Shown here in pieces: positions 32,028 through 40,731 of a DNA stretch of 64,000 bases. The stretch lies in NCBI RefSeq assembly GCF_014207705.1, contig NZ_JACHIU010000001.1, forward strand, positions 6,564,501 to 6,628,500. Reading direction: 5' to 3'. The translations under genes and the position numbers were made by a program. The DNA is from Sphaerisporangium rubeum. Lineage in GTDB: Bacteria; Actinomycetota; Actinomycetes; Streptosporangiales; Streptosporangiaceae. Below the pieces are notes generated by a model. That model saw only the letters and a list, made by a program, of their open reading frames with translations. It did not search any database and was not told the origin of the DNA. Numbering within the stretch: the stretch's first letter is position 1; every line of letters begins with the position of its first letter.

Positions 32028-33709
32028 GCGGCGTCGCGATCGAACCCCAGGCGGCAGCGGTCGCCGAGCGGGTCTCCACTCCTGATCCCGGGTCCGACCC
32101 CGGCGGGTTCGCCGAGGAGGCGGCGCTCGCGGCGTTGCTTCGGTGCTGCGTGCGCGAGGTCGCCGGGCCGCGTGGCCACGTCACCACCGAGGGGGCCCAT
32201 CTGGTGTTCCGGCTGGCGGACCGGCCGATCCGGGTCCCGGTGTCCGGTGGCCTGGCCCTGCGCCTCGACGGCCCGCCGGTACTGCGGGACGGCGGCGCGT
32301 GGCGGCCCCTCACGCTGGAACGGCTGGTGCGGCTGGTGCGGGACGAGCTGAGCGCACCGGGGAACGGGGACGCCAACGACGAGTTCGCCGGCCAGGTGCT
32401 CGGCAGCCGCGCGGCGGTCGCGGCGATCGTCCGCGCGCGGACCGGGACGGCGGCGCCGCGCGACGAGTGGCTGGCGTCGGAGCAGTCGCTGGTGACCGGC
32501 CACCCGTTCCATCCCTCGCCGAAGGCGCGCGGCGGTCAGGGGTGGCTGCGGTACGCGCCGGAGGCGCACGCGCGGTTCCCGCTGCGGCTGCTCGGCGTGC
32601 GGGACGACGTGGCCGCCGCCGGCGGGGACGCCGCGGTGCTCGACGGTCTCGGCGCCGCGCCACCGGGGTACACGCTGCTGCCGGCGCATCCCTGGCAGCT
32701 CGAACTGTTGCGTGCCGACCTGGCCGGGCCGCTCGCCGACGGCCGCCTGGTGGACCTCGGCGAGACCGGCGGGCCCGCCGTGCCGACATCCTCGGTGCGC
32801 ACGGTGTACGAGCCGGGGATCGGCCGGTGCCTGAAGTTCAGCCTGGACGTGCGGATCACCAACTGCGTGCGCAAGAACGCCTGGTACGAACTGCCGGCGT
32901 CCGCCGAGCTCAGCACCCGTCTCGATCCGGTGTTCGCCGCGCTCACGGCACGCTTTCCTGGTACCCGCTGGCTGCGCGAGCCGGGATGGCGCTCGGCGTC
33001 GCTCGGCACGCGGCTGGTCGAGGGCCTCAGTGTGATCGTCCGCGACTCCCCCCGGCGGGTCACGGGGCCCGGTGTGACGCCGGTGGTCGCCGGGGCCCTC
33101 GCCGCTCCCTTCGCGGGCCACGGCCCGCGCACGCAGGCGGCGCTGCTGCGCATGCGGGCCGAGCCGGTGGCCTGGTGGTCGGCGTACGTGGACCAGGTCG
33201 CGCCGCCGGTGCTCGAGGCGTACCTGCGGCACGGCGTGGTGCTGGAGCCGCACCTGCAGAACGTGCTCACCGGGCTGGACGGCGACGGCATGCCGGTGCG
33301 CGCGGTGTTCCGCGACCTGGAAGGCACCAAGCTGGTCGCGGGACGGCACGACGTGAGCGGGCTGCCGGAACGGGTCGCCGAGGCGTGCGTCTACGACGCC
33401 GCGCGCGGGTGGGACCGCGTCGTGTACTGCCTCATGGTGAACCACCTGCCTGAGGTCGCCGCCACGGTGGCCGCCACCGCCGCCGGGGAGAGACCGGCCG
33501 CCACCGGGCTGCTGCGTGAGCTGTGGTCCGTCGCGCACGACCGGCTCACCCGGTACGCCGGGCCGCGACCACAGGCGCGGCTCGCCGGGCTGCTGGCCGG
33601 CGAGCCGCTGCCGGCCAAGGCCAACCTGTCGGTGCGGTGGGCCCGGTCCGCCGACCGGGACGCCGCCTACGTGCCGGTGACGAACCCGTTCGCGGAGGTG
33701 ACGCGGTGA
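32024..33709 (+). CDS. IucA/IucC-type NIS siderophore synthetase 2
   Basis: The 561-residue protein has VTGHPFHPSPKARGGQGW, LLPAHPWQLELLRADL, CLKFSLDVRITNCVRKNAW and YLRHGVVLEPHLQNVLTGLD, all classic IucA/IucC blocks. It is clearly diverged from the synthetase just upstream, so the two probably act on different carboxyls of citrate. The ATG overlaps the previous stop by four bases (ATGA). Confidence 0.9.
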   Translation: MSGVAIEPQAAAVAERVSTPDPGSDPGGFAEEAALAALLRCCVREVAGPRGHVTTEGAHLVFRLADRPIRVPVSGGLALRLDGPPVLRDGGAWRPLTLERLVRLVRDELSAPGNGDANDEFAGQVLGSRAAVAAIVRARTGTAAPRDEWLASEQSLVTGHPFHPSPKARGGQGWLRYAPEAHARFPLRLLGVRDDVAAAGGDAAVLDGLGAAPPGYTLLPAHPWQLELLRADLAGPLADGRLVDLGETGGPAVPTSSVRTVYEPGIGRCLKFSLDVRITNCVRKNAWYELPASAELSTRLDPVFAALTARFPGTRWLREPGWRSASLGTRLVEGLSVIVRDSPRRVTGPGVTPVVAGALAAPFAGHGPRTQAALLRMRAEPVAWWSAYVDQVAPPVLEAYLRHGVVLEPHLQNVLTGLDGDGMPVRAVFRDLEGTKLVAGRHDVSGLPERVAEACVYDAARGWDRVVYCLMVNHLPEVAATVAATAAGERPAATGLLRELWSVAHDRLTRYAGPRPQARLAGLLAGEPLPAKANLSVRWARSADRDAAYVPVTNPFAEVTR

Positions 33710-34809
33710 TCCTGCCTGAGCGGGTGCGTGAACGCGCGCGAGAGCTGGCCGGGGACCTGCCGGCGTACGTCTACGACCTCGCGGGGCTCGACGCGCACGC
33801 GGCGGCGGTACGGCCGGCGCTGGCCGACGTGGAGGTGTACTACGCGGTCAAGGCCAACCCCGACGCCGCGCTGCTGCGCACGCTCGCTCCGCACGTGGAC
33901 GGCTTCGAGGTGAGCTCAGGCGGTGAGGCGGCCCACGTGCGCGCGGTGCTCCCCGGAGCGCGGCTCGCGTTCGGCGGGCCCGGCAAGACCGACGCCGAGC
34001 TGGCCGTCCCCGTGCACCGCGTCCATGTGGAGAGCCCCGGCGAGCTGCGCCGCCTCCTCGCCACCGGACGACCGGCCGATGTGCTGCTGCGGGTCAACCT
34101 GGACGTTTCTGTGGACGGCGCGTCGCTCGCGATGGGAGGTGGCGCGACACCGTTCGGCATGGACCCCGGTGGGGTCGCCGAGTGTCTTGAGCTGCTGCGC
34201 CGGCAGAAACAGGTGCGATGGCACGGGTTCCACGCGCACCTGGCGAGCGGCCTCGACGCGCCGGAACTGCTGCGCCTGGCCGGTGCCGTGCTGGACTTCG
34301 CCAGGGGGCACGGCGCGCGTGAGGTGAACGTCGGCGGCGGCATGGCGGTGCCGTACCGGCGGCCGGACGAACGGTTCGACTGGGACGCCTACGGCAAGGG
34401 CCTCACGGCGCTGCGCTCCCCCGGCGAGACGCTGCGTGTGGAGCCCGGCAGAGCGCTCACGGCGTACTGCGGCTGGTACCTGACCCGGGTGCTCGACGTG
34501 AAGCGCGTGCACGGCGAGGTGTTCGCCGTGGTCACCGGCGGCACGCACCATCTGCGCACGCCGGTGGCCAAGGGACACGACCAGCCGTTCGCGGTGCTCC
34601 CCACCGGGGAGGGGCCCGGCGCCGAGGACGAGCCGGTGACCCTGGTGGGTCAGCTCTGCACACCCAAGGACGTCCTCGCGCGCCGGGTCGTCACCACAGT
34701 GCGGCCGGGGGACGTCGTGGTGTTCGGCATGGCAGGCGCGTACGCCTGGACCATCTCGCACCACGACTTCCTGATGCACCCGAAACCCGGTTTCCACTAC
34801 CTGCGCTGA
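33706..34809 (+). CDS. PLP-dependent fold-III decarboxylase (PvsE-like)
   Basis: The 367-residue protein resembles diaminopimelate/ornithine decarboxylases. The PLP lysine is in VYYAVKANPDAALLR, the Gly-rich phosphate-binding region in REVNVGGGMAVPY, and a substrate or product loop contains LVGQLCTPKDVLARR with the active-site Cys. In vibrioferrin synthesis the equivalent enzyme, PvsE, decarboxylates a citryl-serine intermediate. That role here is inferred from context. The GTG overlaps the previous stop by four bases. Confidence 0.87.
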   Translation: MILPERVRERARELAGDLPAYVYDLAGLDAHAAAVRPALADVEVYYAVKANPDAALLRTLAPHVDGFEVSSGGEAAHVRAVLPGARLAFGGPGKTDAELAVPVHRVHVESPGELRRLLATGRPADVLLRVNLDVSVDGASLAMGGGATPFGMDPGGVAECLELLRRQKQVRWHGFHAHLASGLDAPELLRLAGAVLDFARGHGAREVNVGGGMAVPYRRPDERFDWDAYGKGLTALRSPGETLRVEPGRALTAYCGWYLTRVLDVKRVHGEVFAVVTGGTHHLRTPVAKGHDQPFAVLPTGEGPGAEDEPVTLVGQLCTPKDVLARRVVTTVRPGDVVVFGMAGAYAWTISHHDFLMHPKPGFHYLR

Positions 34810-34816
34810 GCCCGCG

Positions 34817-35917
34817 TCACTCCGGCAGGCCGAGATCGCCGGCGATCTTGCCGGTCATCAGGTCGCGGCCCTTGACGTCGGCGATGATCTCATCCCCGAC
34901 GACGCCTTCCACGCCGGGGAACTGACCCGCGCCACGGCGTGGCCCGACCGGCACCGCGATGGCCGGTGGGATCGGCACGTACGGCTGCTCCTCGCCGTCG
35001 CCGGTGACGGCGGCGCGGATGTTCGCCGCGACCGCCTCGGCCATCCGGCCGGCGTGCGCCGCCGTGGGACGGTTGCCGGCCACGATGTCGCCGACGGCGT
35101 ACACGGACTCCTGGCCCGCGACACGCAGCTGCGGCGTCACCTCGACGCGGCCCTCGGCGGTGCGCGCCGCCACGAGGTCCCCGGCCAGGTAGTCGGTGAC
35201 GGGCCACACGCCGTAGCAGCGGAACCAGATGTCGGCGGTGATCTTGTCGCCGTCCCCGGTGGGGAGGGTGAAGGTCCTGAGGGTGCCGGGCTCCACCGAG
35301 GGCTGCTCGGCGAGCCTGCCGCCGAGCAGCAGCTCGACCCCCAGCTCGTCGAGGTGGCGGCGCAGCGTGGCGCGCAGCTCCGGCATGAAGGGGCCCGGCA
35401 GGATGTCGTCGCCGAGTTCGGCGATGACGACGTGCTTGTCCGGCCAGACCTCCTTGATCTCACCGGCCAGCTCGATGCCGACCGGTCCTGAGCCGAGCAG
35501 CAGCACACGGTCCGCGGCGGCGAGCGCCTCGTGCGAGGAGCGGAACAGCGCGTGCGCCTCGTCGGTGTCGAGGAGCCCCGCCTTGCCGGGGAAGGAGTAC
35601 CGCGAACCGGTGGCCAGCACGATGTGGTCCGGGGTGAGCTCCTCACCCGAGCCGAGCACGACCCGGCCGCTCTCCACGGCGACGGCGCGGTCGCGTACCA
35701 CCCGGCCGTGGGTCAGCAGCTTGTCGTACGGCAGGTAGACCTTGGTGAGCCAGGAAGGGTCGACCAGTGCGCGCAGTGCCGCGATGCTGTGCTCGAAGGA
35801 CTGCTTGGGTTCGACGAGCACGACCTCGGCCACGTCGTCGAGCTGCTTGGCGACGGTGATGCCGCCGTACCCGCCGCCGATCACGGCCACCATGGGCCTG
35901 CGTGCGGAGTCGCTCAT
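34817..35917 (-). CDS. FAD/NAD(P)H oxidoreductase, AIF/FSP1-like
   Basis: The 366-residue protein has two Rossmann dinucleotide motifs: VAVIGGGYGGITVAKQL (FAD) and VLLLGSGPVGIELAGEIKEV (NAD(P)H). It also has the FAD-closing SVYAVGDIVAGNRP. It lacks a CxxC disulfide pair, which places it with AIF/NDH-2/FSP1-type enzymes that pass electrons to quinones or small acceptors. It is 48 bases downstream of the hemerythrin gene on the same strand. It converges on the siderophore operon, 7 bases apart. Confidence 0.85.
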   Translation of the reverse strand: MSDSARRPMVAVIGGGYGGITVAKQLDDVAEVVLVEPKQSFEHSIAALRALVDPSWLTKVYLPYDKLLTHGRVVRDRAVAVESGRVVLGSGEELTPDHIVLATGSRYSFPGKAGLLDTDEAHALFRSSHEALAAADRVLLLGSGPVGIELAGEIKEVWPDKHVVIAELGDDILPGPFMPELRATLRRHLDELGVELLLGGRLAEQPSVEPGTLRTFTLPTGDGDKITADIWFRCYGVWPVTDYLAGDLVAARTAEGRVEVTPQLRVAGQESVYAVGDIVAGNRPTAAHAGRMAEAVAANIRAAVTGDGEEQPYVPIPPAIAVPVGPRRGAGQFPGVEGVVGDEIIADVKGRDLMTGKIAGDLGLPE

Positions 35918-35965
35918 TTGGGGCTCCCGTTTCTTGGGTTGACATTGCGGATCACGACGGGCCGG

Positions 35966-36481
35966 TCAGAAGGACAGCGTGTGCAGGCGGCTCAGCGTGG
36001 GGCCGATCGCCTGCTCCTCGAAGTCGAGGTGCGCGAGGAGGTGGTCGCTCAGTTCGGTGAGCGCCTCGACGAGGTCGCGCCGGCTCGCGGCGGACTCCTC
36101 GGTGAGCCGGCCGGTCACCGCCTCGGTCCGGTCGAGGAGATCGGCGACCTTCCTGTGGTCGGCCTCCAGCCTGTCGACGGTGTCCGACAGGCCCGGGTCG
36201 GCCCGGCGCAGCGCGGGGAACAGCGCGCTGCTCTCCAGGCTGTGGTGGTGGTGGACGACCCGGCAGTACCTCAGGCAGTTGACCTTGAGCTGCCACAGCG
36301 GGCCGCCGGTCCGCAGCGCGCGGACCGCGGCGCCGATCTCGTCCACCGGCGCACCGGCGGCGGCCTGCTCGGCGAGCCCGCGTACGGACCGCAGGTCCGC
36401 GCGGATCATGTCGTGGACCCACTTCAGCTCGGCGAGCAGCGGCCCGTCGACCCCCTCGTCCACGTGTCCCGTTTCCGTCAT
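35966..36481 (-). CDS. Hemerythrin HHE-domain protein
   Basis: The 171-residue all-helical protein has spaced His and Glu ligands: LKWVHDMIRADL, CRVVHHHHSLESSALFP, RLEADHRKVAD and HLLAHLDFEEQAIGP. These bind a di-iron centre that senses or handles O2, NO or peroxide. No ribosome site precedes the ATG at 36481. It forms a unit with the FSP1-like oxidoreductase, divergent from a MarR regulator. Confidence 0.88.
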   Translation of the reverse strand: MTETGHVDEGVDGPLLAELKWVHDMIRADLRSVRGLAEQAAAGAPVDEIGAAVRALRTGGPLWQLKVNCLRYCRVVHHHHSLESSALFPALRRADPGLSDTVDRLEADHRKVADLLDRTEAVTGRLTEESAASRRDLVEALTELSDHLLAHLDFEEQAIGPTLSRLHTLSF

Positions 36482-36511
36482 GCCGTTGAAGCTAGCATAT
36501 CATTGAAGTCT

Positions 36512-36541
36512 GTCAACTATTGAGTTTCATGGGTAGTTGAC
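36512..36541. promoter_or_regulatory. Inverted repeat between the hemerythrin and marR genes
   Basis: GTCAACTA (36512-36519) and TAGTTGAC (36534-36541) are perfect inverted arms 14 bases apart. The region is AT-rich and lies between divergent genes. It is a candidate operator of the MarR protein. Confidence 0.5.
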
Positions 36542-36578
36542 CATGGCCATCCATTGAGCGACTGGTATGGTATAAGGC

Positions 36579-37043
36579 ATGACGCCAGTATCAGCGCGGG
36601 ACCTGAGGACCATCGACCGGCTCGGGATGCTTCTGGCGCAGCACGGCACCACCACCAGCGCACGCATCCGCCAGGCGCTGACCCTCCCCGGGCTCCCGCT
36701 CCGGCACGCCATGACCCTGATGCACCTGTCCGACGGGCCCATAGGGCAGCGCACGCTCATCGAGACGCTCGCCGTCGACCCCAGCGTGCTCGTCGCGATA
36801 CTCAACGACCTGGAAGGGGACGGCCTGGTCGAGCGGCGCCGCGACCCCGCCGACCGGCGCCGGCACATCGTGGAGATCACCTCCAAAGGGGCCGAGATGA
36901 TGACCCAGGTCGACCTCGCGCTCGCCAACGTCGAAAGCGAGCTCTTCGGCGGCCTCGACGCCGACGACCTCGCTCACCTGCGCCGCATCCTCGACCGCAT
37001 CAAGGACAACACCGGCGCCGGCCCCTGCACCGGGGAGGAGTGA
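36579..37043 (+). CDS. MarR-family transcriptional regulator
   Basis: The 154-residue protein has a winged helix (IGQRTLIETLAVDPSVLVAI) with the MarR wing motif ERRRDPADRRRHIVEITSKG. Its divergent position suggests it controls the hemerythrin/oxidoreductase unit and itself. The only candidate ribosome site, AAGG, is one base from the ATG, so leaderless translation behind the TATGGT/TATAAG stretch is possible. Confidence 0.88.
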   Translation: MTPVSARDLRTIDRLGMLLAQHGTTTSARIRQALTLPGLPLRHAMTLMHLSDGPIGQRTLIETLAVDPSVLVAILNDLEGDGLVERRRDPADRRRHIVEITSKGAEMMTQVDLALANVESELFGGLDADDLAHLRRILDRIKDNTGAGPCTGEE

Positions 37044-37104
37044 GGCCAGGCGCACGCGCCGTCACAGCACGGCCTGTGTGCCAGGTGGACGCGTCGTGCG
37101 GCGG

Positions 37105-38301
37105 CTATCCGGTTCCGTGCGCCGCGAGGCGCGCCGCGCGCATCGTGAGGTAGTCGCGTTCCGCCGCGCTCGTGGTACGGCTCGCGGCCTCGCGGTAGTC
37201 GGCGACCGCGGCCTCGCCCTCGCCGGTCATCTCCAGCAGGTGCGCGCGTGCCGCGTAGAAGCGGTGGCTGCCGGCCAGACGGCCCTCCAGGCTGCGCAGC
37301 ATCGCAAGACCGGTCGCGGGACCATTGGCCATCGCGGCGGCCACGGCCCGGTTCAACGAGACCATCGGGTTGTCCGACATGCGTTCCAGCAGTCCGTACA
37401 GCGCGAGGATCTGCGGCCAGTCGGTCGCCTCCGCCGACGGCGCCTCGTCGTGCAGCGCCGCGATCGCCGCCTGGAGCTGGTACGGCCCGGCGGCGCCACG
37501 GCCGAGCGCCTCGGTGACCAGCGCCACGCCTTCCGCGATGACGGCGGCGTCCCACAGGCTCCTGTCCTGCTCGTCCAGCGGGATCGGTGTGCCGTGGCCG
37601 TCGGCGCGCGCGGGACGGCGCGCGTCGGTCAGCAGCATCAGCGCGAGCAGCCCCGCCACCTCGGGGTCGTCGGGAAGCTCGCGCCGGAGCGTCCTCGCCA
37701 GGCGGATCGCCTCGCGGCCCAGCTCCACGCGGTACAGCGCGGAGCCGGCGCTGCCGACGTACCCCTCGTTGAAGATCAGATAGAGCACGTGCAGCACGGA
37801 CGCCAGCCGCCGCGCGCGCTCCTGCGGGCCAGGCATGGCGAACGGCACACCGGAGGCCTTGACGCGCTGCTTGGCCCTGCTGACGCGCTGCGCCATCGTG
37901 GCCTCCGGCACGAGGAACGCGCGCGCGATCTCGGCCGTGGTCAGGCCCCCCACCGAGCGCAGCGTGAGCGCGATCGCCGAAGCCGGGGTCAGCGCCGGGT
38001 GACAGCACAGGAACAGCGTGATCAGTGTGTCGTCGCGGCCCGCCGGGTCCGGCTCGTCGGCGGCCGGAGCGCGGTCCCACGTCGCCACCCGCTCCTCGCG
38101 CAGGCGGCGCGCCTCGTCGCGGCGGGTCTGCTCGATCATCCGCCGGTACGCGACCTGGATCAGCCAGCCGCGCGGGTTGCCCGGCACGCCGTCGCGCGGC
38201 CACTGGTCCAAGGCGTCGAGCAGCGCCTCCTGCACGGCGTCCTCGGCGGCGGCGAAGTCGGCGAACCGGCGGGTCAGCACGCCGACGACCTGCGGCACCA
38301 A
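37105..38301 (-). CDS. ECF sigma-70 factor with C-terminal extension (YCII-associated type)
   Basis: The protein of at least 398 residues has sigma region 2 (DFAAAEDAVQEALLDAL, GNPRGWLIQVAYRRMI) and region 4 (GGLTTAEIARAFLVPEATMA, QRVSRAKQRVK). A 220-residue helical tail is typical of the large ECF group paired with YCII/DGPF proteins. The GTG at 38301 has no ribosome site. The reading upstream (DLDGRSLDDLLRPL) looks like genuine family N-terminus, so initiation may be at a CTG or TTG just upstream, overlapping or coupled to the YCII gene. Confidence 0.85.
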   Translation of the reverse strand: MVPQVVGVLTRRFADFAAAEDAVQEALLDALDQWPRDGVPGNPRGWLIQVAYRRMIEQTRRDEARRLREERVATWDRAPAADEPDPAGRDDTLITLFLCCHPALTPASAIALTLRSVGGLTTAEIARAFLVPEATMAQRVSRAKQRVKASGVPFAMPGPQERARRLASVLHVLYLIFNEGYVGSAGSALYRVELGREAIRLARTLRRELPDDPEVAGLLALMLLTDARRPARADGHGTPIPLDEQDRSLWDAAVIAEGVALVTEALGRGAAGPYQLQAAIAALHDEAPSAEATDWPQILALYGLLERMSDNPMVSLNRAVAAAMANGPATGLAMLRSLEGRLAGSHRFYAARAHLLEMTGEGEAAVADYREAASRTTSAAERDYLTMRAARLAAHGTG

Positions 38302-38338
38302 GGGGCGCAGCAGGTCGTCGAGGGAGCGGCCGTCCAGG

Positions 38339-38740
38339 TCACGCCTCCCGCGGCGACGGGCCGTCCATGATCTGCCGCAGCTGGATCGGCATGTTCAGCG
38401 GCTTGCCGCCGGGGCCCGGGGCCGCGGAGACGTACGCGGCGATCTCGACCGCGCGTTCCTCGGTCTCGACATCGATGATCCAGTAGCCGACGAGGAACTC
38501 CTTGGTCTCGGGGAACGGCCCGTCGGTGACGACCGGCGCGCCGCCGTCCCCGCTGCGGACGATCTTGGCGCGGCCGGGGTCGGCGAGACCCTGCGCGTCC
38601 ACGAACTCGCCGTCCTCGATGAGCTTGTGGTTCGTGGCACCCATGAACGCGATGTGCGCACGCACCTCGTCCTCGGTCCAGGTGGTGATCGGCGGAAGCT
38701 CGCTGTCGGCGCCGAACTGCATCAGCATCATGTATTTCAT
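38339..38740 (-). CDS. YCII-related (DGPF) protein
   Basis: The 133-residue protein begins MKYMMLMQFGADSELPP and contains VVTDGPFPETKEFLVGYWII, the DGPF signature. Such dimeric ferredoxin-like proteins regularly precede ECF sigma factors of the type found here and may regulate them. The ATG at 38740 follows AGGA by 8 bases. It lies directly upstream of the sigma gene. Confidence 0.88.
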   Translation of the reverse strand: MKYMMLMQFGADSELPPITTWTEDEVRAHIAFMGATNHKLIEDGEFVDAQGLADPGRAKIVRSGDGGAPVVTDGPFPETKEFLVGYWIIDVETEERAVEIAAYVSAAPGPGGKPLNMPIQLRQIMDGPSPREA

Positions 38741-39048
38741 CGTTCTCATCCTGACCTGTTCGCGGGTGCCTCTGTGCGGCGCCCTCTCACCATCAGGTAG
38801 AAACCGGCCCCGCTCTTCTCGACATGCCGCGAGAATTCTTCTCAAGATTTTTCCCCGCGACTCCGCCGGGTGGCACGACGCGTCGGTTGTCCCGGTCCAG
38901 GATCGCTGAACCGGCCCTCCCCGGTGTCCGTACCCCTTCACGGGTGAGCGTGGTACGGCGCCATCCCGCCTCGCACGAAAGGGCTCTCCGCTTGTCGTTC
39001 TTCACCGGCCACCAGCGACCGCCGTCCCCCCTCGGCGAGGACGACCAG
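38741..39048. other. Divergent intergenic region between the YCII and sulfatase-fold genes
   Basis: An open plus frame from 38824 continues into the sulfatase gene, but its residues are Arg/Pro-rich and unlike that family. I see no clear operator or RNA. Promoters for both genes should lie here. Confidence 0.5.
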
Positions 39049-40728
39049 ATGGCGAGCGGGTCCTCAGGGCCAGGACGTGGCAGGTGGGTCGTGCGGACCC
39101 TCGTCACCGTCCTCGCCTTCGTGCTGGTGCTCTTCGCGCTCGCGGCGCCGGACGAGCTCGCGGACCTCGAACCTCTGGCGTTCCTGCGCATCCCGGTGGA
39201 GGGACTGCTCGGCGTGGCCGTCCTGCTTGTGCTGCCAGGACGCGCGCGGCGGGTCGCGGCGGTGCTCGGCGGCGTGGTGCTCGGGCTGCTCGCCGTGCTG
39301 AAGGTCTTCGACATCGGGTTCTCCTCGGTGCTGAGGCGGCCGTTCGACCCGCTGCACGACTGGAGTTTCGTGGCGGCCGCCGTGGAGTTCCTCGACGGGT
39401 CGGCGGGCCGTGCGGCCGCGATCGGCGCCTCGGCCGCCGCCGTCGCGCTCGCCGTCGCCGTCCTTGCCGGCATGGTCTGGTCGGCCCTGCGGCTGACCCA
39501 CGTCGCCGTACGGCACGGCGCCGCCACCACCGGAGCCGTCGCCGTCCTCGGCGTCACCTGGGTCGTGTGCACACTCATCGGTGCGCAGATCGTCCCCGAT
39601 GTCCCCGTCGCGACGCTCGCGAGCGGCCGTGTCATGCAGATCCGCGCGACCCTGCTCGACCAGAAGGTCTTCGCCAAGCAGATCGCCGAGGACCCCTACC
39701 ACGACGCTCCCGCCGACCGTCTCCTCACGGCCCTGCGCGGCAAGGACGTCGTCCTCGCCTTCGTCGAGAGCTACGGCCGCTCCGCCATCACCGACCCCAC
39801 CTACGCGAGCGAGGTGGGTCCCCTCCTCGCCGCCGGCACCCGCCGCCTCGACGCCGCCGGCTTCTCGTCCCGCAGCGCCTACCTCACCTCCCCCACCTCA
39901 GGCGGCGGAAGCTGGCTCGCGCACAGCACTTTGCTGTCCGGCCTGTGGGTGAACAGCCAGCAGCGCTACGAGGCCCTGGTACGAACCGGCCGCCTCACCC
40001 TGAACCGCGCCTTCCAGCGCGCCGGCTGGCGCACCGTAGGCGTCATGCCCGGTGTCACCCGCGACTGGCCCGAAGGAAAGTTCTTCGGCTACGACCACGT
40101 CTACACCGCACAGACCCTCGGCTACCGCGGCCCCCGCTACAACTGGGGCACCATGCCCGACCAGTACACCCTGAACACCTTCCAGCAAAAGGAACGCGCC
40201 ACCCCACCAGCACACGACGAACGCACCACCCCACCCCGCCGTCCCGTGATGGCCGAGATCCCCCTGGTCTCCAGCCACGCTCCCTGGGCCCCCGTCCCCA
40301 CCCTGACCGACTGGCCCGGCGTCGGCGACGGCTCGACCTTCAAGGTCACCGGCGACTCCCCCGACCAGGTCTGGCAGGACCCCTCCCGCGTCCGCACCGA
40401 GTACGGCCGCGCGCTGCGCTACTCCCTGAACACCCTGATCAGCTACGTCGAGACCTACGGCGACGACAACCTGGTCGTCATCTTCCTCGGCGACCACCAA
40501 CCGGCCCCCGTCATCACCGGCGAGACCGACGACCACGCCGTCCCCATCACCCTCATAGCCCGCGACCCCGCAGTCATCCACCAGACCGACCCCTGGCACT
40601 GGCTCCCCGGCCTCTCCCCCACCCCCACCGCCCCCACCTGGCCCATGAACACCTTCCGCGACCACTTCCTCACCACCTTCAGCCCCACCCTCAACCCGAC
40701 CCACCTCAAGGCCCACCCGGCCCGGTGA
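39049..40728 (+). CDS. Membrane protein with alkaline phosphatase/sulfatase-fold domain
   Basis: The 559-residue protein has about four to five transmembrane helices in the first 190 residues. A sulfatase-like domain of the LTA-synthase/phosphoglycerol transferase type follows (DVVLAFVESYGRSAI, SPTSGGGSWLAHSTLLSGLW, IFLGDHQPAPVI). The usual catalytic Thr/Ser may be in the GGGSWLAHST segment. The target is unknown; cell-envelope modification is likely. Third positions become almost all C toward the 3' end. It ends three bases from the convergent adnB stop. Confidence 0.78.
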   Translation: MASGSSGPGRGRWVVRTLVTVLAFVLVLFALAAPDELADLEPLAFLRIPVEGLLGVAVLLVLPGRARRVAAVLGGVVLGLLAVLKVFDIGFSSVLRRPFDPLHDWSFVAAAVEFLDGSAGRAAAIGASAAAVALAVAVLAGMVWSALRLTHVAVRHGAATTGAVAVLGVTWVVCTLIGAQIVPDVPVATLASGRVMQIRATLLDQKVFAKQIAEDPYHDAPADRLLTALRGKDVVLAFVESYGRSAITDPTYASEVGPLLAAGTRRLDAAGFSSRSAYLTSPTSGGGSWLAHSTLLSGLWVNSQQRYEALVRTGRLTLNRAFQRAGWRTVGVMPGVTRDWPEGKFFGYDHVYTAQTLGYRGPRYNWGTMPDQYTLNTFQQKERATPPAHDERTTPPRRPVMAEIPLVSSHAPWAPVPTLTDWPGVGDGSTFKVTGDSPDQVWQDPSRVRTEYGRALRYSLNTLISYVETYGDDNLVVIFLGDHQPAPVITGETDDHAVPITLIARDPAVIHQTDPWHWLPGLSPTPTAPTWPMNTFRDHFLTTFSPTLNPTHLKAHPAR

Positions 40729-40731
40729 CGG

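Noticed and set aside
29323-34809. Desferrioxamine or aerobactin cluster.
   Set aside because: No lysine/ornithine monooxygenase or acyltransferase gene is present. The ATP-grasp plus two synthetases plus decarboxylase set does not fit these pathways.
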